Source: Labilibaculum sp.
Lineage (GTDB): Bacteria; Bacteroidota; Bacteroidia; Bacteroidales; Marinifilaceae
Reading direction: 5' to 3'
Length of the DNA: 21,746 nucleotides
Assembly: GCA_016743925.1 (NCBI GenBank)
Contig: JADGFH010000021.1
Location: 1-21,746, forward strand
A program made the translations under genes and the position numbers. Positions 8,477 to 14,835 of the stretch are shown one piece after another. Each line of letters starts with the position of its first letter. The stretch's first letter is position 1. Under the pieces are notes generated by a model, which saw nothing but the letters and a program-made list of their open reading frames with translations, did no database searches and was not told the origin of the DNA.

Positions 8477-8492
8477 TAAACCATCCGGTTTA
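8477..8492. promoter_or_regulatory. TetR operator O2 (variant arms)
   Basis: TAAACCATCCGGTTTA follows the same 6-4-6 layout with arms TAAACC / GGTTTA, one base per arm away from the other copies. Its last three bases overlap O3, so two dimers would sit close together. It lies in the predicted 5' leader. Confidence 0.6.
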
Positions 8493-8505
8493 ACCGTTTG
8501 GTTAA
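8490..8505. promoter_or_regulatory. TetR operator O3 at the predicted transcript start
   Basis: TTAACCGTTTGGTTAA has perfect TTAACC / GGTTAA arms. It begins 2 bases downstream of the -7 element (8508-8515) and so should cover the transcription start, a position expected to block initiation. Confidence 0.75.
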
Positions 8506-8507
8506 TG

Positions 8508-8537
8508 CAAATGTATTGATTTTTATTTAAACACAAA
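8508..8537 (-). promoter_or_regulatory. Bacteroidetes-type promoter of the tetR-export operon
   Basis: In the direction of tetR, TTTG (8537-8534) is followed after 18 bases by TACATTTG (8515-8508), a full match to the Bacteroidetes primary-sigma consensus TTTG / TAnnTTTG with usual spacing. The leader would be about 60 bases. Operators lie upstream (O4), at the start site (O3) and in the leader (O2, O1), which supports this as the regulated promoter. Confidence 0.75.
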
Positions 8538-8554
8538 ACAATCTCCATAATTTT

Positions 8555-8570
8555 TTAACCAAATGGTTAA
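8555..8570. promoter_or_regulatory. TetR operator O4, upstream of the promoter
   Basis: TTAACCAAATGGTTAA has 7-base arms as in O1 (it is the reverse complement of O1). It lies 17 bases upstream of the -33 box, between the operon promoter and the terminator of the preceding gene. Its centre is 65 bases from that of O3. Confidence 0.7.
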
Positions 8571-8579
8571 ATATGACAT

Positions 8580-8612
8580 AAAAAAAACTCCCATTCAATC
8601 AGGATGAGAGTT
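8580..8612 (-). terminator. Intrinsic terminator of the FtsX-type permease gene
   Basis: On the minus strand, AACTCTCAT (8612-8604) pairs with ATGGGAGTT (8594-8586) over nine base pairs, one of them G-T, with a 9-base loop, followed by a run of T. It begins 22 bases after the stop at 8635 and insulates the tetR operon from read-through. Confidence 0.85.
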
Positions 8613-8634
8613 CTCAAATGTGTATAATCATCTA

Positions 8635-11058
8635 CTATTCGTACTTTAAAGATTCAATTGGATTTGCTCTAGCCACTTTTAATGAATGTCCACTAACTGT
8701 TAATACTGATAAAACTATTGACATCACCAAAGCTAATAACAAATAGAACCATGGGAAATCTATGCGATAAATAAAATTCGATAACCAAGATTGCATGGCA
8801 AAATAGGTAAGCGGCCATGCAAATACATTTGCAATAATAACATGTAAACAAAGCCTTTTACTCAAAATAACCATTAAGCTCAACTCAGAACTACCTAGTA
8901 CTTTTCGAACTCCAATCTCCTTTACTCTTTGTTGCATCTCAAAAGATACTAAACCTAATAAACCAAGTAAAGCGATAAAAAAAGCCAAAATGGTAAAAGC
9001 ACTGAGTATATTGGCAACCCTTTCTTCACCTTTAAACAGATTGTTAAAATCATTATCTAAAAAGAAATATTCAAATGGCTCACCTGTAGTCATTTTCGCC
9101 CAATTCTTTTTTACCATTTTCACACCACCCATAATATTGTCAGGTTCTAACCTAACCAACATGTATCGTTTAAAATACTTTGGATTATAAGTCAACAACA
9201 TAGGTAATATTTTATCGCGCATCGATTCGAAGTGAAAATCTTCTACAACTCCAATAATCTCATAAGGCACTCTGTCTTTCTGATTAAAACTTGGTTTATA
9301 CATATATCGACCTACAGGATTTTTGCTATACCCCAAAACTGCAATAGCTGCTTCATTGGCAATAAAAACTGTCGTATCGGATAATCTATTCTTATCAAAC
9401 TTTCTTCCGTCGAGTATATTCAGATCAAGCAAGTCAATAAAATTCTCATCCACATGCATCAATCGGAAATTTATCAAGTCTTCATTGATTGCCCCCTCTT
9501 TATACATAGACCAACCGTTGGTACTTCTCCCTGGAACCATTCCTGAAAACGATACATCTTCAATTCCTGAATACTTCTTTAAATTCTCCTTAATGGTTTG
9601 CTTTTGCTCATCTTCCAAAGCATATGCTCTATCAACAACCAAAACCCGTTCCTTATTAAAGCCCAACTTTTTATCCTGCATGAAATCAACTTGCTCTTTT
9701 ATTACAAATGCTGATATTAAAATCCCAATGGCAACCGTAAATTGAAATACCACAAGAATCGCTCGTATTTTTTTGCCAATTTTCCCCTTTTGAACTTCGC
9801 CTTTCAGTACACTCATTACTCTAAATCGTGACAATGAAATAGCTGTATAACTCCCTGCAAACAATACCACGAATACCATTACTCCAACCATAAAAAGAAA
9901 ATACTCAGCTTGCCACAATAGATCGGACGTTAAATTTTTTCTGGCAATAGCATTAAAATAAGGCAATATCAATTCAACCAAAAAGAAGGAAACAACAACA
10001 GCCAACAAGGACATCAAAAAAGTCTCAGCATAAAATTGAATCATGAGCATGTTTCGACCACTTCCAAACACTTTTCGAACGCCAACTTCTTTAGCTCTTG
10101 TATACGATCTTGCAGTTGTTAGATTTAAGAAATTAACACAGGCTAATAACAAAATGAAGAAAGCAATAGCAAAAAATATATAAATGTATTTTATATCGCT
10201 GACAGGCTCGATCTGTTTTTCTGTTGTGGTTTCTAAATAAATTGATTCAAGAGGCTCTAAGTAATAATTAAACTCATTCCCTTCTTTTTTCCACGCTTCA
10301 AGATCAATCCCTAAAACCTCAATCAATTTTGGCCCCATATACTTCACAAGAAAATCTGGGAATTTTGCCTCCAAATCCTTATAGTTAGTTCCTGTCTCTA
10401 ATAAAAAATAAGCCTGCATATAATCACTAAACCAATTACTTTCCTCTTCAGCACTTAAATTTAGTAAACCAACCAAATCGTAATGAAAATGAGAATTTTC
10501 TGGAACATCTTCAACCACTCCACTAATGGTAAAAAGCTTATCCTCGCTCATTTTCAAAATCTCTCCAACCGGATTTTCATCCCCGAAATATTTCTGAGAG
10601 GTTGTTCGTGTCAATACAATATTATTTTTCTCAGCTAATGCTGTTTTTGCATCACCAAAAATAAATGGACGAGGAAATACCTCAAAAAATGTAGAATCCG
10701 TACGTAAGTATTTATCCTCAACGAATTGCTTCTCTCCATGAATAAACAATACATTATTCCAAAAATTTATTCTTGTAGCTACTTTTACTTCTGGGAAATC
10801 ATTCACTGCATTAGGCGAAAAAGGAGCACAAATTGTATTGCCATCCATTTTACGTTCACCCATTTTTATTTTTGTGGCTACACGATAAACATTTTTAGAA
10901 GTTGGATAAAATTTATCGTAGCTTAACTCATCTCGCACAAATAAATAGATCAAAAACACACATGCCAAGCCCACGGCCAAGCCAGCAACATTAATGAACG
11001 AATAGCCTTTGTACTTTCTCATATTTCGAAAGGCAACTTTAAAGAAACTTTGTATCAT
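8635..11058 (-). CDS. FtsX/MacB-type ABC transporter permease (orphan, no ATPase beside it)
   Basis: This 807-residue inner-membrane protein has the tandem layout common in Bacteroidetes. Helix 1 (about 20-41) is followed by a MacB periplasmic core domain (42-285), three helices (290-316, 340-365, 385-410), a fifth helix (433-455), a second periplasmic core (460-680) and three last helices (683-707, 728-755, 768-790). Each FtsX half has the coupling motif: KEVGVRKVFGS (323-333) and KEIGVRKVLGS (713-723). The C-terminus ARANPIESLKYE is the usual family ending. MacB-type permeases couple ATP hydrolysis to periplasmic movement or lipoprotein/peptide export rather than classical membrane transport. 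No ATPase of the MacB/LolD type is near, so it must use one encoded elsewhere. It is monocistronic, with its own terminator, and has a sigma-54-like promoter upstream. Confidence 0.92.
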   Translation of the reverse strand: MIQSFFKVAFRNMRKYKGYSFINVAGLAVGLACVFLIYLFVRDELSYDKFYPTSKNVYRVATKIKMGERKMDGNTICAPFSPNAVNDFPEVKVATRINFWNNVLFIHGEKQFVEDKYLRTDSTFFEVFPRPFIFGDAKTALAEKNNIVLTRTTSQKYFGDENPVGEILKMSEDKLFTISGVVEDVPENSHFHYDLVGLLNLSAEEESNWFSDYMQAYFLLETGTNYKDLEAKFPDFLVKYMGPKLIEVLGIDLEAWKKEGNEFNYYLEPLESIYLETTTEKQIEPVSDIKYIYIFFAIAFFILLLACVNFLNLTTARSYTRAKEVGVRKVFGSGRNMLMIQFYAETFLMSLLAVVVSFFLVELILPYFNAIARKNLTSDLLWQAEYFLFMVGVMVFVVLFAGSYTAISLSRFRVMSVLKGEVQKGKIGKKIRAILVVFQFTVAIGILISAFVIKEQVDFMQDKKLGFNKERVLVVDRAYALEDEQKQTIKENLKKYSGIEDVSFSGMVPGRSTNGWSMYKEGAINEDLINFRLMHVDENFIDLLDLNILDGRKFDKNRLSDTTVFIANEAAIAVLGYSKNPVGRYMYKPSFNQKDRVPYEIIGVVEDFHFESMRDKILPMLLTYNPKYFKRYMLVRLEPDNIMGGVKMVKKNWAKMTTGEPFEYFFLDNDFNNLFKGEERVANILSAFTILAFFIALLGLLGLVSFEMQQRVKEIGVRKVLGSSELSLMVILSKRLCLHVIIANVFAWPLTYFAMQSWLSNFIYRIDFPWFYLLLALVMSIVLSVLTVSGHSLKVARANPIESLKYE

Positions 11059-11088
11059 AGCCAGAGGTTTGGTTTACATGGAGAATAT

Positions 11089-11105
11089 GTCAATCTACAT
11101 GCCAA
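11089..11105 (-). promoter_or_regulatory. Sigma-54-like promoter of the FtsX-type permease gene
   Basis: In the gene direction the bases read TTGGCATGTAGATTGAC, close to the sigma-54 consensus TTGGCACG-N4-TTGC. The -24 GG is intact, the spacing is correct, and the -12 element has GA for GC. The start site would be about 20 bases before the ATG at 11058. No good TTTG / TAnnTTTG pair was seen here. Two palindromes that could be activator sites lie 56-91 bases upstream. Confidence 0.45.
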
Positions 11106-11160
11106 CACTCTCAAACTGCTAATTATCTAATACTTAACAAAACAACAATTTAAAATAAAA

Positions 11161-11196
11161 TGTACGGTTTAGAACATTTTTGTACGGATACGCACA
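11161..11196. promoter_or_regulatory. Two tandem imperfect palindromes, possible enhancer-binding-protein sites
   Basis: TGTACG-GTTT-AGAACA (11161-11176) and TGTACG-GATA-CGCACA (11181-11196) share the left half TGTACG and the ending ACA, each 16 bases with a 4-base centre, and start exactly 20 bases apart (about two helical turns). They lie 56-91 bases upstream of the sigma-54-like promoter, where NtrC-type activators usually bind. The assignment rests on symmetry and position. Confidence 0.45.
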
Positions 11197-11452
11197 AAGA
11201 AAAAGACTGATTAACAGCAAGTTTTGCAATAATTATTTTTATACCCAATTAATTTGATTAAACGTAAATTAAGCGACACAAAGATTCTTTTAGATCACGA
11301 CAATTATCAAGATACAATGACTTTTACCGTGCTTTAGTTACTACTCAGCAGAACAAGAGCAGAGAGCAATTCCAATTTACGAGGAATTGAAACAATTCTT
11401 TCCAAATCATAAAAACGGAACCAGGAAGAAGAATAATTACCAATCAAATGTA
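11197..11452. other. Intergenic stretch with no recognised gene
   Basis: The gap between the FtsX-type gene and the glycan locus is 894 bases in all. In this part I see no ribosomal, transfer or other known RNA. Both strands are open over parts of 11320-11440 (a plus frame around EEQRAIPIYEELK-like codons and a minus frame of about 40 codons), but neither has a start with context, and I do not recognise either. The other featureless part of the gap is 11724-11874. Confidence 0.5.
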
Positions 11453-11616
11453 AAAGCGGAACTCATTAGTTTGAGTTCCGCTTTATTATTCTTCATTATA
11501 TCATCAAGCACAACACTTCCTAATCCAAATTCAATTTCGCTGCCTTTTTTAGCTTCAATTAAGTATCGAGGCTCGTAAATCGAATATCGGAATATACTTC
11601 TTCTTAAAAAACACAT
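11437..11616 (-). other. Doubtful 59-codon open frame across the repeat region
   Basis: A frame runs from ATG 11616-11614 to TAA 11439-11437. It starts MCFLRRSIFRYSIYEPRYLI and later contains KKGSEIEFGLGSVVLDDI. It reads through one of the short repeats and then through the 12-bp hairpin (codons for KAELKLMSSAF). Because its sequence is made largely of repeat and hairpin, it is more likely a by-product of the repeat element than a gene. No ribosome site or homology supports it. Confidence 0.15.
11453..11484. terminator. Isolated 12-bp perfect hairpin, terminator-like
   Basis: AAAGCGGAACTC (11453-11464) and GAGTTCCGCTTT (11473-11484) are perfect complements around an 8-base loop. On the plus strand ATTATTCTTC follows; on the minus strand TTTTACATTTG follows, counting the T's at the end of the stem. 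No gene ends within 360 bases on either side, so what it would terminate is unclear. Confidence 0.5.
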
Positions 11617-11723
11617 GCCCCTTCGTGGTTCAAGCCTCTAAATTCGAGTATCGAAGCACACTTTGTATTAAAATAAGCACAGTACCTCGTGGATCGATCC
11701 ATCTAATTCGAGTATCGAGGCAC
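11558..11723. repeat. Cluster of short imperfect direct repeats (unit about 40-64 bases)
   Basis: Two copies share about 40 bases with a few changes: 11619-11659 and 11683-11723, start-to-start 64 bases. The best-kept core is AATTCGAGTATCGARGCAC. A third, shorter copy with the core AGTATCGAGGC lies at 11562-11572 within 11558-11576. The core contains a small inverted repeat (TTCGA-GTA-TCGAA in the middle copy), and the right copy also holds the palindrome GGATCGATCC (11691-11700). Spacer lengths and sequences are unlike a CRISPR array. It may be a dispersed intergenic repeat; copies elsewhere cannot be seen here. Confidence 0.65.
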
Positions 11724-11874
11724 GATTTACCCGAAAAGTTTTAGCCCTGAACCTAAAAGATTATTGTTAAGAAAATAAGAGGTGAATAGCAAAACCGATC
11801 GATTACAACATTTAATTCATTTGTAAACCAAAACCGCTCTTCGTTAATAATGTGACAATTCATCTATACTTTAA

Positions 11875-11908
11875 AAAATTAAAAAAGGCTGCCTCATGCG
11901 AGACAGCC
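11875..11908 (-). terminator. Intrinsic terminator of the SusC/SusD operon
   Basis: On the minus strand, GGCTGTCTC (11908-11900) pairs with GAGGCAGCC (11895-11887) over nine base pairs (one G-T) with loop GCAT, followed by TTTTTTAATTTTTT. It lies 45 bases after the last stop of the locus (11953), so the locus ends here. Confidence 0.9.
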
Positions 11909-11952
11909 TCCAAACTAATTTATTTTAGAAAATAACTTAAAATAACCTTAAA

Positions 11953-13425
11953 CTATTCATATCCAATAATTGACATTTCCATAAGATTCATAGGCGCTAA
12001 ATTACCTGCCGAATTTTTTAGAACTCTAATTCTCATATATTGATACTTTTCAGTAGCGCCAATATGCCCAATTCTTGAATTATTATCTTTCCATACGTCA
12101 TATTCAACAGTTTTTAATTTAACCCATCCTGCTTCCACAGCTTTTGTTTCCCACTCATCAGAATCTCGTTCTACTCCAACTTCTGTAGCAGTATTAGATG
12201 CCCAGACCTCATATATTTCCGGATTTCTTATATTCGTTGAACGCGGCACAATTTCAACTCCATCGATTTGTAACTGCTGGCCAAAATTAACAGAAAATAA
12301 AATTGGTGGTGAAACAGTTTCAGTGTGAAATCCTGTTCCTCCGTTATTTCCATCCCACAAGTGTGGTAATGTCCACCCCCATGCACTTGCATTTTCATCA
12401 GCCAAGCCTGTTTCTGTCCATTCAGATTTGGTATCATCCAAACGAATAGCATCAGACTGAGTTATTTGAAATGATTTTGTGAACTTATCACCTGTTTTTC
12501 CATCTACACTCACTGTTACTGTTGCTGTCCTAGAACTAGAAGCATTGGCAGTAACTGTAACTTCGATGTTGCCTGTCTCATTATTGTCTGTAACTGTGCA
12601 CCATGTTTGATCAGAGGTCGAAGTAAAGGATTCACCCTCGTACACTTCTGCCATAAAACTAAAGGTTTCCTCAAAACCATATTTATGAACAAGCTCACTT
12701 TCAAGAATCAAAGGATCAGGTAAGATGATTGGATTTGACTCACTAAAATTGCTTGCATAAATGGAATCCAAGTCAGTTTTTTCAAAATAAAACAGAGATT
12801 TGTATTTGACTTTTGTATTACTTTTAAAATCAGGCAAGTCAGATTCAAGGCCAATTATTTTTAACTTTTCAATAGGCTGCTTGTATTCAATAGTACTTTG
12901 TGTACCTTGGTTAGTGGTATATTCCAATAATAGACCAACCACTCCATTACGATTTGCGAAATTTAAATACTGACCATCGAAGCCTGTTACTCCTTGACTC
13001 AACAAATTTGACGCAAAATCATTACCATAAATTTGTACAGTTGATTCTGATTGCCTCGACTTATTCCCATAAATGTCGTAGTTTCTGAAACTAAGAGTTG
13101 TATAACCTTCAATCAATTTTGACTGGAAGCCTTCAATAATTACATCATACCACCCTGTTGTTTCATTGTAATAATCCTCATTATAAGGAACTACAACAGA
13201 ATCCTGAAAATTATTCCAATATACTCTAAACTCTTTCCTATTTACATCAACTGAAGGATAAATAGATACTTTAACCTTATAAAATCCAGAATAGCAATCG
13301 ACACTATCTATCTTTCCTGCGTAAGTTGGGGAACCTTCAAGTAGATATTCCTCATGCTTGTCGTTGACATCTTCGCAAGCAATAAATGCGAAAATGATCA
13401 TTATAAATAATAATATATTTTTCAT
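11953..13425 (-). CDS. Surface lipoprotein: DUF4998-like, BACON-like and discoidin-like domains
   Basis: The chosen start gives 490 residues with the lipoprotein signal MKNILLFIMIIFAFIAC (Cys17). An ATG 24 bases further upstream (13449) is possible but adds a poor MADIKIKK leader, while the chosen ATG has an A-rich site before it. Counted from the upstream ATG, residues 25-240 resemble DUF4998 (YAGKIDSVDCYSG, YWNNFQDS). Residues 255-333 resemble a BACON domain (SDQTWCTVT, ITQSDA). Residues 340-498 resemble an F5/8 type C (discoidin) fold (LWDGNNGGTGFHT, near-terminal YMRIRVLKNS). It is last in the SusC/SusD operon, four bases (long form) after its neighbour. It is probably a surface glycan-binding protein with no catalytic motif; ligand unknown. 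Confidence 0.85.
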   Translation of the reverse strand: MKNILLFIMIIFAFIACEDVNDKHEEYLLEGSPTYAGKIDSVDCYSGFYKVKVSIYPSVDVNRKEFRVYWNNFQDSVVVPYNEDYYNETTGWYDVIIEGFQSKLIEGYTTLSFRNYDIYGNKSRQSESTVQIYGNDFASNLLSQGVTGFDGQYLNFANRNGVVGLLLEYTTNQGTQSTIEYKQPIEKLKIIGLESDLPDFKSNTKVKYKSLFYFEKTDLDSIYASNFSESNPIILPDPLILESELVHKYGFEETFSFMAEVYEGESFTSTSDQTWCTVTDNNETGNIEVTVTANASSSRTATVTVSVDGKTGDKFTKSFQITQSDAIRLDDTKSEWTETGLADENASAWGWTLPHLWDGNNGGTGFHTETVSPPILFSVNFGQQLQIDGVEIVPRSTNIRNPEIYEVWASNTATEVGVERDSDEWETKAVEAGWVKLKTVEYDVWKDNNSRIGHIGATEKYQYMRIRVLKNSAGNLAPMNLMEMSIIGYE

Positions 13426-13453
13426 TTTTTTAATTTTTATGTCCGCCATTTAA

Positions 13454-14809
13454 TTATTCTTCAGGGGCTCCAAAAACTTGGAATTCCGCTGGACAACCAC
13501 CACCAACAGCACTTATCCATGCCTCATATATTTCAAGTCTTACAAAACGAACAGGATAGTTTATATTATCAGAAAGGTCAGCTTCCCAACCCTCGTTCCA
13601 AATTTTATAATCTGCATCTGTAACTTCCTTAGCAATTTTTCCATCAAGAGGTTCAGGTATTGTAAAATCATGTGCAATTTCCCAATTAGAGTCAGGCCCC
13701 CATACCTCTGCTTCATCTTCTGTTAAATCAGGTGTCACCCAAACACGCCACTTTTTTGGTGCTGATTCATTATAAACAAATTGCTTATTTTTCATATTAT
13801 GAAGCATGTACCTACTCAATTTTGACGGTTTTTGTAAATCGATAGTAACAAAGGCACTTTTCTTATTTAAAAAAGCATCTTCACCTCCTAAATTATTGAC
13901 ATCATGTGCCACAGCCCAGTAACAATCTCCATTGGAATCCCATTTACCATCCCACAACTTATAAGATGCTCTGTTGCCCCAGTTTGGACCATCCCAGGTA
14001 AGGGTCGGGTCAAGCTCTGCTAATGCAGCACTATGTTTATTTATACCATCGAAAGGGAAAATATCCGCTGCAATAGGTTCCAAATACTTCTCATAAATTG
14101 GTGTTTTAGTTAAAAACATGGTATCCGTCTTATTTCCGTATATGTCTTTAAATAAAAATCCAAAATTAGTTGGAATTGAGTCATATCCACCAATAATTTC
14201 TCCTCTAATTTTATAATCAGGCCTAGTCAATTTTGTATCTTTTGCAAAAACTTCAGTTAAAACATTTTCTCCCTCAAATTCGGTAACGCCATAACTAAAA
14301 ACTTTTACAACAGTAGCCTCCATTGTTGGATTATCCCATCGTAGTCGGACACCACCAAAAGTTTCTTCAACAAGCATAGTTTTCAAAGCAATATCAAGGG
14401 ATGAAATTAAAGGTTTTACCTTAACCGTAGTTGCTTCTGACTCTTTACCACTTGTATTCCCAATAGTAAGTTCTACATTTATAAATTTAGATGTATCCCT
14501 CAATCCATAAACAAACAATGTATTGGAGTAACGAGAAACTTTTGATTCTTCGAGTTTTCCATTCCTTAGGTAAGTTGCTTTAACGTACTGCAAATCACTT
14601 GCTCCTTTAGGTAGTTCAAAATCAATTTTAGCACCACCATTTATCATCTCTACATTTACACTTGCTAATTTAGGTGGAGCTTCATCATTTTTCACATAAG
14701 CTTCTGGAGCCATATAATCATTACATCCATAAAACAAGCCAATGGTCACCAACATCACTATAGTAACATTGGATACAAATCTCTTTTTTATTCTTTTATT
14801 CTTCATCAT
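13454..14809 (-). CDS. Surface lipoprotein: DUF4959, DUF5126 and DUF5000 (discoidin-like) architecture
   Basis: This 451-residue protein has a lipoprotein signal ending at Cys29 (TIGLFYGC). The domain order matches a family found almost only beside SusC/SusD genes. Residues 40-132 match DUF4959 (INGGAKIDFELPKGASDLQYVKATY). Residues 133-238 match DUF5126 (FGGVRLRWDNPT, FKDIYGNKTD). Residues 250-449 match a C-terminal DUF5000/discoidin-like lectin fold (LWDGKWDS, FVTIDLQKPSKLSRYML, FVRLEIYEAW). Assignments are from remembered family patterns. It lies 26 bases after the SusD-like gene. The likely role is surface binding of the carbohydrate imported by the locus; no catalytic residues are recognisable. 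Confidence 0.87.
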   Translation of the reverse strand: MMKNKRIKKRFVSNVTIVMLVTIGLFYGCNDYMAPEAYVKNDEAPPKLASVNVEMINGGAKIDFELPKGASDLQYVKATYLRNGKLEESKVSRYSNTLFVYGLRDTSKFINVELTIGNTSGKESEATTVKVKPLISSLDIALKTMLVEETFGGVRLRWDNPTMEATVVKVFSYGVTEFEGENVLTEVFAKDTKLTRPDYKIRGEIIGGYDSIPTNFGFLFKDIYGNKTDTMFLTKTPIYEKYLEPIAADIFPFDGINKHSAALAELDPTLTWDGPNWGNRASYKLWDGKWDSNGDCYWAVAHDVNNLGGEDAFLNKKSAFVTIDLQKPSKLSRYMLHNMKNKQFVYNESAPKKWRVWVTPDLTEDEAEVWGPDSNWEIAHDFTIPEPLDGKIAKEVTDADYKIWNEGWEADLSDNINYPVRFVRLEIYEAWISAVGGGCPAEFQVFGAPEE

Positions 14810-14835
14810 TTTAGTCTTTCAAGTTTAACATTTAT

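Noticed and set aside
9323..9745. Plus-strand open frame of 140 codons
   Set aside because: It lies entirely inside the FtsX-type permease gene on the other strand, whose domains are clear; it is an antisense shadow.
11387..11578. Plus-strand open frame of 63 codons in the gap
   Set aside because: It reads through the 12-bp hairpin and into the first repeat unit, has no convincing ribosome site, and its protein (ending LASIKYRGS) matches nothing I know.
11558..11723. Possible CRISPR array
   Set aside because: There are only three diverged repeat copies with unequal spacing (units 83 and 64 bases apart) and similarity continuing outside the core; no cas genes are present.
12228..12704. Two short minus-strand frames inside the last lipoprotein gene
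   Set aside because: They overlap the discoidin-like and BACON-like domain codons in another frame; there is no sign of a frameshift in the main gene.
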